Shown here one piece after another: positions 23,001-35,500 of a DNA stretch of 64,000 bases (positions are counted from its first letter, which is position 1; each line of letters starts with the position of its first letter). The notes under the pieces were generated by a model that ran no database searches, was not told the origin of the DNA, and was given only the letters and a program-made list of their open reading frames with translations. The stretch is from Euonymus europaeus (taxonomy: Eukaryota > Streptophyta > Magnoliopsida > Celastrales > Celastraceae): NCBI GenBank assembly GCA_963580455.1, contig OY756957.1, positions 4,407,001 to 4,471,000 of the forward strand, in the 5' to 3' direction. Position numbers and translations under genes: made by a program.

Positions 23001-26000
23001 TATACACGGACTCTATGAGTTTTGTATTTAAAGTGCATTTGTTTGAGTTGTGTTTTAGTTTGAGCCCGTCCATATATATATATACACACACACATACATA
23101 TATATATGTATGGGCGTCCGAATTGGAGTATCATAGAATAAAATCATTAGCACATTCATTAAAAAACAAATTAAGTTAACACCCTTAATTTTAGCTTTTC
23201 TTTTTTCTGTTTCTTTCACGAAACCTTTAATAGAAGGATACAAGTTAAGTAGAACGTGCAACCTAATTGGTATGTGATTAATTAAAATGAACACTACTAC
23301 TTACATGAATGATTATAGTAATTATAGTAATTAAGGATTCCTTGATTCACGGATTCTTGTTGACATCCAAGAAGACAAAACCCTAATATTCCTTAATCAT
23401 TAAATATAACACAAAGTACAAATAAGATGTTTTTGATCGCTAAGCTACATGTACTCAAAGTTATCGGTCAAAGCAACACACCAAAAGAAAAAGTTAAAGA
23501 GCGTGGCAACAAAAAGGAAACAAGGATTGAGATATAAAAGTTAAAAAAAAAAGAGAAAAGAAGAGTTAATTAAAAGAAGAAAAAAAAGGATTATCTTTTG
23601 CAGCATTTGGTTTGACTATAACTTGATGCAGCTTGCCTTTTCTGCAAATATGTTAGATATTTGCTGCGGCAACTCATATAAATCACTTTTTTTTTGTAGT
23701 AAAAAAAATAAAAAAATCTTATTGGCTATCGCCACGCGTCGTGATATATAAATTATAAACGTTTCAAATTTAAAGTATTGCAAAAAAAAAAAAAAAGTAT
23801 TGCATATATATGTCGATTTTATGTATTAATTGGAGCCCTACCCTTTAGCCAAATAATTTTTGTAGTGAGAATATGAACACATGATTTATTGGTCATGAAT
23901 GTGGTGGAATATACCAATGTGTGTGTAAATATATTCACTCATGTATCCAAATTAAAATAAATTAAAAAATTGGGCTAAATAACTCTCAAAGAAGACACGT
24001 TATATTTGTTAGGATCAAAATCCGAAGTTATGTGACACTTGTATGATAATATGAATTGGTCAGTTAATGTAACCTCAAGGTAGGATTTTGGTAGGCTCCT
24101 GAGATTACCTTGATCGGAGCTGAGATTTTGCAGTTTGTGTTTTAATTGAACTCAATCTCTATATTGATTTGGAACACGTTTTTATTCAGATAAACTTAAT
24201 TTGGATATTATCTTATACATGAGTTGTGATAGGAATGAATACTCGATTATAACACTCTTAATTAATTTTGTTATGAACTACTTACGGATTAGTTGTTGGA
24301 TAAGAACTAACTTTTCTTGATTGGATATATATATATGTTGGTTCTTATCTTAATTCTGTTCAGCTATTATCTTCTGGATAATCTCTTGATCAACATTCAT
24401 AACTATCAGAAAGAAATCAAGATGTTCATATAAAGCACATGCCCATGAAGTTCCATCCATCGAAGCTTTTGTGAAGAATTGAGTGTTGAGATCGTATGAG
24501 CTTCGAGTCTCAGTTTTTTTTCACTCTTTATGATGTTTGTTTGAGTATTTCATATTTGTATTAAGTATGAGAGAGTATGAGTTTCATGTTTGAGGACTGT
24601 TATTTGTATTTCTCTTACTAATCGGATCCATACGACGAAGAAGGGCAAGACTGCACCGTTCTGAAGTAACCTCAGCAGGCGGGCACCTCAAAGTTACCTC
24701 AATCCCACTTCAGTTTAAAGTTTCTTGGAGACGCCAAGAACAACTTCAAATCATCATTGATGGGTTGATTTTGGGGTCAAAGCATACGCTGAGTAAAATT
24801 GTATAATCGAGTCATATGTAACGATATATTTTAAATTTTTCATTCATATAATAGATATTGCTTTGATAGATTGATTGCTCATAGACCTAAAGTTTTATCC
24901 CAATCAAAATTTTCTCATTAAAATTGTGATATTCTTATTTAGTTTATTTTTGATATTGTTTCCAATTACGTTGATTAACATCTCAACCATCAATATTGTA
25001 TCTCAATATTCCTCTTGAAATGAAATCAAAGCCAAAAACTTATAATAAATTCCAGTCAACATAGAAAAATAGCGGTCAAAGAAGAAGGCATGCATGGACG
25101 GAGCATGGAATAGGCGCCGAAAGGCCAAAAAAGGAACAAATAAGTCTGGAAGAGACAAGAAACTAAAGGACACATTTTTTCGAATGAGAACGAGGCCAGG
25201 AGACATATATGACAACATTGTTTTATTTAATCTCTTCTGTCTTGTTCTGTATATATATATATGTATATAATATGAAAAGCTAGTTTATATTCCCACTTTT
25301 TTTTGGGTCAAATGCCTTTAATCAAGAGTTTGGACTGCCTTTTACGTGTGGAGTTAGATAGCTTTAAGAAATTTGGGACAAAAGTTGGTTGTCCCCATTT
25401 ACAAAGAATACAACATGTCTATTACTATGCACTGTGATCTACTTCTCTTTCGTTCTTTTTTCACGTGCCTTGATGATTATTTATCTTTTCCTACTTATAA
25501 GCTTGCCATACCATGCTACCTTTCCGAATCTTGTTCATGTACACACTGCCCTTTTCAAAATTTCAATTTCACGTCCTTATTGTATAATATAACTGTTCAC
25601 CGGGCCTAACGGTCCGAATTTAGGGTCATGTCTGTCCGAGGAGGAAATTTGTCTAGCGTAGTTGTTAGTAACAAAAAAGATTAAGAAAAAAACATTACAA
25701 AACAAAGCCATGCATATGACAAACAAAGCTATTAAAAAGGGTTGAGTTAGTACTACTAGCTGCTCCTGTAAGAGCAAATGTAATGATAAAAAGTTAATGG
25801 AGAGAAGATAATATAAGAGAATGTGTGTTTTTATTGATGGATTTGAGAGACATATTTTGTTAATGCGACTATATTGAGACATATTTTGTATGTCCCCATT
25901 GTATGTGCCCAATTTACTTGTCAGTCCACCCCATCATATGTATTCAAACTAGAAGCCATGCACTCATATATTTGTGCAAGCTAGGAACCCAAAACACCAA

Positions 26001-26019
26001 AAGCACAGATTCTAGCTCA
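23001..26019. other. Intergenic, possible decayed LTR, microsatellites
   Basis: A CA/TA microsatellite lies at about 23073-23108. From about 24008 a block starts TGTTAGGATCAAAATCC and runs to about 24770, with GC-richer internal parts (ACCTCAGCAGGCGGGCACCT) and a degenerate primer-binding-like segment after it. It could be a decayed solo LTR, but no direct repeat proves it. From 25750 to 25890 there is a GAGACATATTTTGT-type repeat related to 16985-17030. The last 100 bp before 26020 are probably the 3' untranslated region of the AP2 gene. No gene was recognised. Confidence 0.45.
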
Positions 26020-28607
26020 TTATTCCATTCCAAAAATTGGTGTCTGAAGCACAACAGCAGAAGCAGAGAGACTACTAGTAGCTTGAAATGAACCAAGAGA
26101 TGACGCAATACTACTATTATTACCCAAGCTGCTACTACCCCCAATATTACTATTACTATTTAAAGCTAGAGGGATTGGACTTCCACTTGAATGCTGTCGT
26201 TGCTGTTGTTGAGAGTAACAACCACCAACGCTATTCATTAACCCAACATTGTTGTTGCTGTTGTTGTTTCCAAGCAAGTCCATGTTTAAACCTGAGTCAC
26301 TTTTAGGGTTCTTGTTTTGGTATCCAAGGATGTTGGACCAGTAATCAGATAGAGATGTATCTTGTTTGACTGGCATTGCGAAGGCGAGCAGTGATGAGGA
26401 GAGATCTTGGCCATCCGATGCGTTATTCTTGTTCTTGATATGGGTTTCTGAAGGTGGATGATCTGGTGATGAGTTCTTAGTTATCCCTCCGACGGGTAGG
26501 TTGCTGTTGGCGATGCTCTTAGTGTCATAGCGGTTCATGTCGAAGTTTGTCACAGCGTTTAGGCCTCTGAATTTGATTGCCGCAATGTCATAGGCCTCCG
26601 CGGCTTCTTCTTGCGTGCCTTTAGGAACAAAAAAAATCAAACAGTTAAACCTAAACCCTAAATTTATAATTTATGTTCATAAATTCAAATGGATTGAAAT
26701 TATAGTTACTGAATGTGCCGAGGTAAAGGTCTTTGTTTCCGGCTACTCTTCCTATTCTTGCTTGCCATCGACCGTGTTGATGGTGTCTGAAATTGATTAC
26801 AATAATTACTCATCCAAAACAGAAAAGAAAAGAAATATTTTTTTGGAATAGAAGAGGTAAATCTAAGTTGTTCTAAAAAGTCAAAACCCTAAGTAATTCT
26901 AAAGGAAACAAAATAATAATATCTTAAAATATGTCTAAAACAAAATACACAGTAGATTGCAGATTTGAATTGCTTCTTTCGATCCTTATTAATTATAGCA
27001 AATACTAAAAGTTCATTTTTCATTAAAATGAAATAGAAATCAACCTTGTCACTCCTCTGTAAATGGAGGCTCCTCTTGAAAATCCACTGCTTTTTCTGGA
27101 ACATTAAGTAAATTAATCGAAGTAATTAATAACATATAATATAGACTAATTTCCAAGAAAAAGAATTGACTTGAGACAAATATATGTACTTATACGTAAT
27201 TAAAATGTAGTTGTTAAGTTTTTTTTTAATTACCTCCTTAGAGAAGCGACAAACTCCTGCCTAGTCATGTGCTTCATCTCTCCCAGTTCCTTCTCATAGT
27301 TTAAGATCTTTAGACAAAATTAATTAGGAAAATTAACATGATTAATTTAGAAGATCTGTAGATAATGTAATTAGTAAAAATAAATTGCATAGAGAGAGAG
27401 AGAGAGTTTACAGGAAAGTTAGTAGTGGTGGAGGGACCCCAGTACTTGAGAGCTGCAAGATCATATGCTCTTGCTGCCTTTTCTTCCTTATCATACCCAC
27501 CTATAAGATAACAAAAAATAAATAAACAGTAAATACAAATAATTGTAATAAGAATCTTAAATTGATGTTGATGATTGATATATTATTGATCAAATTCATG
27601 CAAATCAAGAATCAAACTCACCCAAATAGACTGAAACTCATAATGACCAGCATTTGAGCATCCATGGAAGTGCAGCAATCATTGGTCAAAGAACATTATG
27701 CCACATAAAAGCAGATCGTAAGGATCTTTGAAAACTTCAATAATATTGTGGCAAACAAAGACGATCTGAGCCGTTGATTGCAATTACAATTTATATATAT
27801 ATATTAATAATAATTCTAAAATCAATGTAATTACTCCATAATTGTGGTCAGTGATGATAATAAACTGCCATACCTCCACCGCCTTATATACCTCTCAGAA
27901 TACTAGATCTCCTGCTGGGATCAGTTGCGAAAGGGTTTTCTTTTGTTTGTTTTTCAAAATTAATTAATTAAAAATAAATAAAAACCTTGTCTTCCTTTTC
28001 TGGTCTGGCCTTGTCTCCTGCAGCTGCTATCCCACAAATGAGCTTCATATCTACCCGTCCATCTATGCCTAAACATATCAATCAGATCAGAAAATTATTT
28101 TTGAAAGAAAATAATAATAATAATAATAATCTTCCATTTTTGTTGGTGACGTCATATATAAGTGCATCATGTTCACCTGGTGACACCTCTGTAGAGAGAA
28201 GTGCGTTGCCCAAAGGTATCGACAGATTTCTTGGGTGTAATCTCCGAAGCTAAATGCTTTACGGCTCCGTTTTGATCAGTGGAGAAGTTGCAGAGAAATC
28301 CAGCAGCTATAGTTTTGAGGTCTGACTCGTAAATATAATCACCCACTCCATGCGATGCAGTTTCAGTTGAGACTCCCAAGAATAAGTTGTCCGCTTTTGG
28401 GACACCTGTGAATATGGACAGCTCAGTTGCACCGACACCCTCGGTTGTTGTTCTGGGGGCGGGGGCGGGAGTGGTGGTGGTGAAGGCTTCAAAGAGGCAG
28501 AGGTTGGAGGAATCTGAGGAGGAAGAAGATATTGAGGAGATGTCATGCATCGGTTTGTAGTTGGTACTGGTGTTGGAAAGAGAGAAACCAAGCCATGAAG
28601 CATCCAT
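26020..28607 (-). CDS. AIL5: AINTEGUMENTA-LIKE/PLETHORA transcription factor, AIL5/PLT5-like (two AP2 domains)
   Basis: Nuclear DNA-binding regulator of meristem and organ-primordium growth. Eight exons join in frame (descending): 28607-28177, 28068-27986, 27630-27622 (9-nt microexon), 27500-27412, 27307-27234, 27095-27045, 26786-26710, 26618-26020, giving 470 aa. The N-terminus [12 protein letters not shown] is the family's euANT motif. AP2 repeat 1 spans about 138-204 ([38 protein letters not shown]). The linker contains [22 protein letters not shown]2 repeat 2 spans about 239-298 ([40 protein letters not shown]). The tail has [17 protein letters not shown] and a final TPIFGME, features that favour AIL5 over AIL6/AIL7/ANT. 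One oddity is that repeat 1 carries DSSCRRQGQ, where the family normally has DNSCRREGQ. A GA repeat lies upstream in the leader/promoter. The ANT lineage lacks the miR172 site, and I saw none. Confidence 0.92.
27622..27630 (-). other. 9-nt microexon (exon 3) of the AIL5-like gene
   Basis: On the minus strand the sequence reads TTTCAG, then TCTATTTGG, then GTGAGT. Joining exon 2 (…CAAG), these nine bases and exon 4 (GTGGGTATG…) gives Q-VYL-GGYD, restoring the invariant VYLGGYD of AP2 repeat 1. Without it the frame would be kept but the VYL beta-strand would be lost. Microexons at this position are known in ANT-type AP2 genes. Confidence 0.92.
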
Positions 28608-28760
28608 GAATTATCAAAAGATTAAAATATTTCCTTGATTTTCTTTGATGTTTAAGAGACAACTAGTTTTTTGAAGTGGGAGATGTTTCAACTTCAAGAT
28701 ACCACGGAAATATAGAAGCAGAAACTCAGAGAGAGATGCTCAGGCTTGCACGAGGATCAA

Positions 28761-28801
<41 letters not shown>

Positions 28802-29903
28802 TTGATGGGATGATGATCAGGGGGGCCTGTCTCTTCTCTCTCTAGCGCTATGTTGACCAAAAGCATTAATTGATCACATAAAAACATTACACACGGAGAG
28901 AGAAAATGAAAGATTGGGTCAGGGTGCATGTACGTACGTATACGTATACTCTGTCCATTGTGTGTTAGTGGGAGAAAGGAAACAAAGAAATGGAGAGAGA
29001 AGGAAACATGTTGGTCCAATCTCATGACACCTTTATTAATCATGGATCATAAATTCGTCATTTCTGTTTTCACCAGCCATCCATCGTTGAACACAACTCC
29101 CGCCTCTTTCATCCATCCACCTTTTTTTTCTTCAACAAAGATTTCTCCCTGTCATTTTATATTCTATCAAACAAAACAACAAATCATAAACTGTATGCAT
29201 ATATAGCAGATTTTTCATAAATGATACATTCAAGTTACTGCTATAAAAGTGGTAACCCATATATGTATAATTGTAGTATAAAAATATTCATGTTAGACAA
29301 TAAAAACTGTGCGTTGGGAGGAAAACAAAATCTGAAATTGTGAATGGGTTTAGTAATGTGCCAGGATGGAAGTATGGAGAGAAGGTTTTGGCTGTCTGTG
29401 GGAAAAAAAGGTAATACTGTGGTTATTTTTAGAATGGGGACAAGACAACCATAGCTAGCTAGTCCTCTAGCTAGATCTGAATTTTTGTTGTCGTGGACAA
29501 AATCAGCTATTGTTGTGTCCCACCTCAAAATATGTGGGTCTTAAGCACTTAATTAATAAGTGTGAAGCCTCTCCGAACACACAACAATATATTTTCGCTA
29601 AGTCTTGTGAGCTTAGTTCAAATTTACTTGCTAATCTTCAGGAGAAATGAAATCACGTAGATAGATGTATCTTTAGAAATTGAACAATCCATATCAGACA
29701 ATATTATTAATATATACGTGAGTATAAATTACAACAATTATTATATAAAAGATTGTTATATATATTAATATATTTCTGTCTTATCAAGAATACGTGTAGA
29801 AATTCTCTGAGACATGCATGCAAAGAGTACCAACGTCAATATGAGGTATAAATTAGGATGACTATCCTTGTATTAATTTACACTTAATCGGCACTAATTT
29901 TTA
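28608..29903. other. Upstream region of the AIL5-like gene
   Basis: Contains a pure (GA)n tract at 28763-28798, about 155 bp before the start codon (CT-rich on the coding strand). It also contains a long AT-rich promoter region. Frames on either strand here are repeats (SLSLSL) or short. No gene is seen. Confidence 0.6.
28763..28798. repeat. GA/CT microsatellite in the leader/promoter of the AIL5-like gene
   Basis: About 18 uninterrupted GA units. On the coding strand of the AP2 gene this is a CT tract. GA repeats near plant developmental genes can bind BBR/BPC proteins; a regulatory role here is inference only. Confidence 0.85.
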
Positions 29904-30180
29904 CTCCCTTCATCCCTATTTGATAAATTTACTTTTTTTTTTTTTTTGATTTGTTCCAAATTAACCCATTTCTTTATTAAGAATAAATAAAAAAATTACT
30001 AGTTTACTAATCTACCCCATTTATTAACAAATGACATTAAATTCTAGCAATAATAATGTGTGAAGGGAGGGTTGAAGGGTGTATTAGGAAGAATCAATTA
30101 AATTTATTATTTTAATGATATTAATTAAAATTTATTAATATGTATGAAACAAAAAACAAAAATAAGGACGGAGGAGAGAG
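29904..30180. mobile_element. Stowaway-like MITE (Tc1/mariner), about 277 bp
   Basis: It begins TA-CTCCCTTCATCCCTATTT and ends AAATAAGGACGGAGGAGAGAG-TA. The ends form an imperfect inverted repeat matching the Stowaway consensus CTCCCTCCGTCCC, and both sides have the TA target duplication. The interior is AT-rich and non-coding. A second element of similar size sits at 60543-60822. Confidence 0.75.
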
Positions 30181-31189
30181 TAATATAAACAAATATATCT
30201 ACTTTATCTTCTTTTGTTTAATAAAAATAAATACTAACGGGCATCCACTTAGCAATTAATGGGTTTTTTTTTTATTATAATAAAAGTAAAACCCCAAAAC
30301 CCGGACAAAGTTTAAAATTGCTTTTTAATACTTTAAAATAAACTAATATTTAAGTGTTCGGCGGGAGTTGTGTTCTGATTATTATTTTTTCGCACTAAAC
30401 TTCTTTAATTTTTTATTTTTTTAAAAAAAGAAAGAAAGAAAAGGAATGTAAACAAAAAGCAGATGACAAATTTGTCAGTCAACTATTGTTGAAAAAGGCC
30501 AAGTGAAACGAAATCATTCCTCACGTTCGCTAGCTGCCTCTCTGTACTTCATCATCATCATGTATATCACAAGACATGACTCATTTTATTCTTTAGTGTT
30601 TAGATTGACTGATACCATTATCGTCATTGTTGGAATTATTAAAAAAGATACTAATAAATTTATTCTACATTCTGCTTCTGCACATGCTTAGACGCCCCGA
30701 TATTTTTTTACACATAAATAAATAACACACGAAACCAATGTTAAAGGGTAAAAACACATGACTCCATTTGACAGATAATTTCACTTAATATATAGATTCA
30801 AACGCTAGCATATATATATTGATTCAAATGTTACAATTTAGAGGGATTGGCATCGGGCCGGCCCGGCCCAAAAATGGAGGCCCAAGCCCGAATATTGACT
30901 TCGGGCTTCAGGCCGGGCTTGATGCAAATTCTTGAGCCCAAGCCTGGCCTAGGCTCAAGAAGTTCGGACTTTCGAGCCGGGCCGGAGCTTCTTTATTCGG
31001 GCTCGAAATTTAACTATTTTTATCATATATTATATATATACTAATTAAATATTCAAATTTTAATATATATATATATATATATTATATGTGTGTGTGCAGT
31101 GCTATACATATATGTATATACTGTGTGCGCGCGCGTGCAGTGGCAGCAGTGCAATATGTATTGCACTGTAAAAGTGCAATATGTATATA
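30181..31189. other. Intergenic; GGGCC-rich hAT-like patch at about 30841-31000
   Basis: The patch starts TTAGAGGGATTGGCATCGGG and is full of GGCCC/GGGCC/CGGGC words, resembling one end of a non-autonomous hAT element. No inverted partner was found. Downstream are (TA)n and (TG)n tracts and a small palindrome, GTGCAATATGTATTGCAC, near 31149. No gene is present. Confidence 0.45.
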
Positions 31190-31537
31190 TAGGACTTATC
31201 TCTTATAAGGACTTAAAATAAGGATCTAAACTTTTGGGATAAAAGACATTTTTAAAAAAAACTAAAAAAATTATGTTTATGTTAATTTGATCGGTTTTAC
31301 GAATCTAATGATATATTTTTTGTTTCAAACAAAAATCAAATGCTACCCGAAAAATGGATAAAACAAAAAATATAGAACACAAAACATTTCATCCACTTTT
31401 CGGGTAGCATTTGATTTTTGTTTGAAACAAAAAAATATCATTAGATTCGTAAAACCGATCAAACATAAACATAATTTTTCAAGTTTTTTAAAAAATGTCT
31501 TGTATCCCAAAAGCTTAGGTCCTTATAAAAGAATTAC
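31190..31537. mobile_element. Foldback/MITE-like element with about 150-bp inverted repeats
   Basis: The left arm includes TCTTATAAGGAC, CTTTTGGGATA, GATCGGTTTTACGAATCTAA and ATCAAATGCTACCCGAAAA. The right arm mirrors them as TTTTCGGGTAGCATTTGAT, TTAGATTCGTAAAACCGATC, TATCCCAAAAG and GTCCTTATAAAAGA. The inner about 35 bp pair perfectly around a spacer of about 43 nt (31354-31397). It is flanked by TA tracts, so the target-site duplication cannot be read. It has no coding capacity. Confidence 0.75.
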
Positions 31538-32511
31538 CCTGTATATATATATATATATATATGTGTGTATATATATATATATATATGAGAATTCTCTTAT
31601 AAGGACCTAAAATAAGGACTTAAAATAAGGACCTAAACTTTTGGGGTCCTTATTACAGTTTTTTTTTATACATAGATAAAATGAAAGCTTCATTGATTAA
31701 CAACATGACAATCTTCATGCATAGAAGATAAAACGAAATCCATCACAAAGAATAATACAACACATTGAGCAATAGATGACCTCCCCAAATAGACTAGGTT
31801 CTGCCACACGGTTTCAATCTCTTGGAGTGAAAATGAAAAAGCAGCTCATAAAAGAGTCTAGACTTCTAATAACATCTATTAAATGACTATAGACATGAAG
31901 AGATGTATAATATTACACCTATTTAAATTAATTATAATTATTTTAAAAAATATTTACACTCATATTACATTTACATATACAAACTAATATTACACATCCA
32001 AGACATATTAATTTAAATTATAGCCTCACTAATTATATTACCTTTTTTTTGCGGAGTTTTTTTTTTCTTTTGGTAATTTGGCTGAATAAAAGTGACGGTA
32101 GTTTTATCCCAAAAAAAAAAATTATCCAGGAAAGCTCCTTCTGGAGAAAATTTTGAAATTGTCTACAAAATGATTTGAACATGATTGACATGCTCCTTGA
32201 AATCGTAAACTCAAATGGATGATCAAACTAGTGTGCCAAACGGATTGTTAGATGTAGACAACAATACATGTTTATCTACCTTCCTTAGATATTTGACAAA
32301 ATTACTCTTTAACATATATGAGTAATATCCCAGCAAAAATAAAATCCAGGAAAAAGCCATCACCTACCTTAATCTTCACTTCTATCCAAAAATACTCTGT
32401 ATATTCGTACTAGGCTTGAGATTAAAAAACCAAACAATTAGAGAAAGAGACAAAACAGATTTACAGGATGACCCAATTCAACCAAGATTTACCGTAAACA
32501 CCTGAAAGCTA
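31538..32511. other. TA microsatellite, partial second copy of the inverted-repeat element, intergenic
   Basis: A (TA)n/(TG)n tract spans about 31541-31586. Directly after it, 31588-31660 repeats the end sequence of the element at 31190 (TCTTATAAGGACCTAAAATAAGGAC...CCTAAACTTTTGGGG), then breaks off. From 31655 to 31810 the minus strand looks like the A-rich end of a retroelement. The last part is the 3' flank of RPA2. No gene is seen. Confidence 0.5.
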
Positions 32512-35500
32512 TCATCCATTAACACTTGACTTGTAGTGGTCATTGTCAATGGTAGAGTAAACACAGCCATTGTCCTGAAGATGTTCTAAAGCTTCCCTGT
32601 CAAACAAATAACATGTATAAGGTCACTGTATTTCTTTGTAATTTTAGAGATAAGAGAGAGACAGACAGAGCGAGAGACATACATGACCTTCTCAATTGGA
32701 GTGCCTAATTGCTGAGCAATCACAATTCTGTGTACCCCCTCTTCTCTTGCTCTGAAGTATGGAAACAACTCAAGGTGTCAATAAACTAGATTTACAGACA
32801 AATGAGGCTTGAACCAAGCATTCTATGAGTCAACAGACGAGAAGATACGGCCATGAAATTTCAAAAACAGCTCAATTGCAAGAGAAGACGACTAACCAGC
32901 TGAAAAGAATCAAATTAGAGTTACAGATAACTTACAGAAATGTTGGATGCTTCAACAAATTTAAGACGCTCTGAGATATGCTGTCCAGTGTATCCATGCC
33001 ATACGAGCTAGAAAACTAAAGATGGAAATCTAGAGGATCAGTAAAAATAATCAATCAGGAGGGCAGAAAAAATACATGATCCCATTTTGAATTTGTTTAC
33101 TTGATTAGGTGTGACCGCTTGGTATTCCTTCATAGGGGTGCTCATTCTTGAATTTGCCACTGGGGTTTGAGTGACAGAGCCCTGTAATTGAATATGCAAA
33201 TTCTACATCAGGAAAAAGAAGTCTTAACTATTAAAGCATTAATCTGTGTATATCAAAATGCCATGAAACCAATGAAAGAGCGAAAGCAAAGCAGAAACAA
33301 GTGGTTGAACCGTTACCCGTATCTTAGTGTTGTAGAGATGGACGTACATGCATTCAATAAAGTGGCCCGTCACCTCATTGAAGTCAGTAATAGGCCTAAA
33401 AGCAAGATCAAGTTTGTAATTTAAAATCAAAAGATAAAACTTTAGCATTAAACAGTAACTTATGAATTCCAATACATCTCTACGGTCCAAAGCACTACAA
33501 ACTAGTGAATATTTGTGATTAAAAATGACAAAGGACCGATAAAACAACCACCACTGGAACTTCCTCATGACAAACTACACATCTTATCAATATTTCAGAC
33601 GAATCAACTAAAGTATATGTCAAGGAACTACACCAGGGAGGGGAATTCAAAACCTTCTGGTACAAACTTTACATTATGAATAAGGGAAAAAGTGTTAGTC
33701 ATGTAGTGAGGCTTAAACTATTCAAGCTCCCCACCACCTTGCCTGAGGGCAAGGACTCGAACCAACAACCCATTGAGTAAACAAAAAAAGAAGATGAAGC
33801 ACTATGAGCTGAAAGGCTGTGAAACTAGTTTAGCCAACAAATAGATTCAATTGTGATGCACAATAGGAAATGTATTATTCATTTTAATTTTATAGCTTGT
33901 ATTACACACTTCGGTGGGAACTAATTTGGCAGATTAGGGGCTTGTGTGGGGGAGGAAAAAGTCACACCCTAGAATGAAACAGACTAGATCAAAGAGGATT
34001 TCATACAGTCATCTTCATGAAAAAAATTAAGTTATAAAACAATGTACAAGAAATTAACATAGAGTTAAAAAAATGTTGAGATGATATTTTATTTGAAAGC
34101 ATATTGAGGGTAAATGCATGGAGATCAAACGACAAGAGAAAGAAGCTATTGAAAAATTGAATTATTGTATTAAACAGAGCAAGGAATTTTAGGGTTCATG
34201 AAGAATGCATATTTCCATCCTGTAATTTAGGAAAGTTATTGTAGGTTTCCAGAACTCATTTCCAAGGAACTTGGTAATCATATAGTCAAGATATATTACA
34301 AGGTGCTTTCAAGTTAATGGGGAAAAAAAGATTTGCTAATATGTGAGCTATGAAAATCATATCAAATGTCACATTTTATTAACCTTTTATATAAAAGAAG
34401 AATAATAACTGAATTCATACCTAATGGAAAAGGCATTTATGAACCTTTTGCCTTGAAGGCTTCTCAAGTGCCCATGAACACGAACATACATTCCAACCCT
34501 AACACAGAAGTTAATTATTAAAGTAAAAAATGAGAAAACAACAGAGCTCCTGTTACTCAAATAACCAACTATTTGATAACTTCATTGCAGAGGATTTTGA
34601 GAAAATAGAAGGCAGTTGAAATATAAGAAATGACTACTTTTTTTTCCCTAGACAAATTTTCAGACATTTTGAAGTCTTTTATTTCTTTTCTTTCCTTCCA
34701 TACCCGGAACCACATGCAACAATGAATTGAGCTGTTGTACTCACACACTAATTGATAATTGTGAAAGAATCAAGAACCAATAAGACTATCTTTTATCAGG
34801 AAACAATTCTGCTCAAACAAAAACCCTACAGATGTGCCAGATTAAGCAATATTAATATCAGTTCTGAAAAGCCAAAAAGACTAGACACTACATATAGGAA
34901 CGTACGAGAGACCCTCCATTTCTTCTGTATCTATGGATTCTTGAACCCTGAATGGAAAAGAAAAGAAAGATAAAATAAGCATCATTGAAGCTGTATAAGA
35001 GTTTAACGTATTAAACCATACAGCATACTGATATTAACTTCGATGAGAAAAGAAGACAAAATTTAAGGAAATCACCATCTGCTGCATTCAATTCGTCCAG
35101 TCCCATCATCGACTAAGAAAGTGTACTCACTGACTTTGTCATCCTTCTTGCAAATCATCCCCACTAGTGTAACCTATACACAATGTAGAGTTGAATACAT
35201 GGCAAAAAGGGTTCATCATCTAAGAGAAATGTAAGAAGAGACTTACATTGTTCACTTCAACGCCATCAATGAATAAATTTGATTCATCAATACCACCTTG
35301 TATCTGCTTCACAGTAACTGAGAGCAACGGGCGACCCTCACGGTTCTGCAAAATTAAACCAGAGTGTTAAACTTGTAATCTTCATTAAAGGATTTCACTA
35401 AGAAGCAAATTCAAACTACAATTTCCGTCTAATTTTTCTCAGTTTCTCGGCTTGCACCACAGAGCAGTTGTCATTTCAAAGAAAATTCAGGAAAACTGAC

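Noticed and set aside
33188..33568. Overlapping frames inside RPA2 introns on both strands
   Set aside because: The plus-strand frame is antisense. The minus-strand frame merely extends true exon 6 into its introns.
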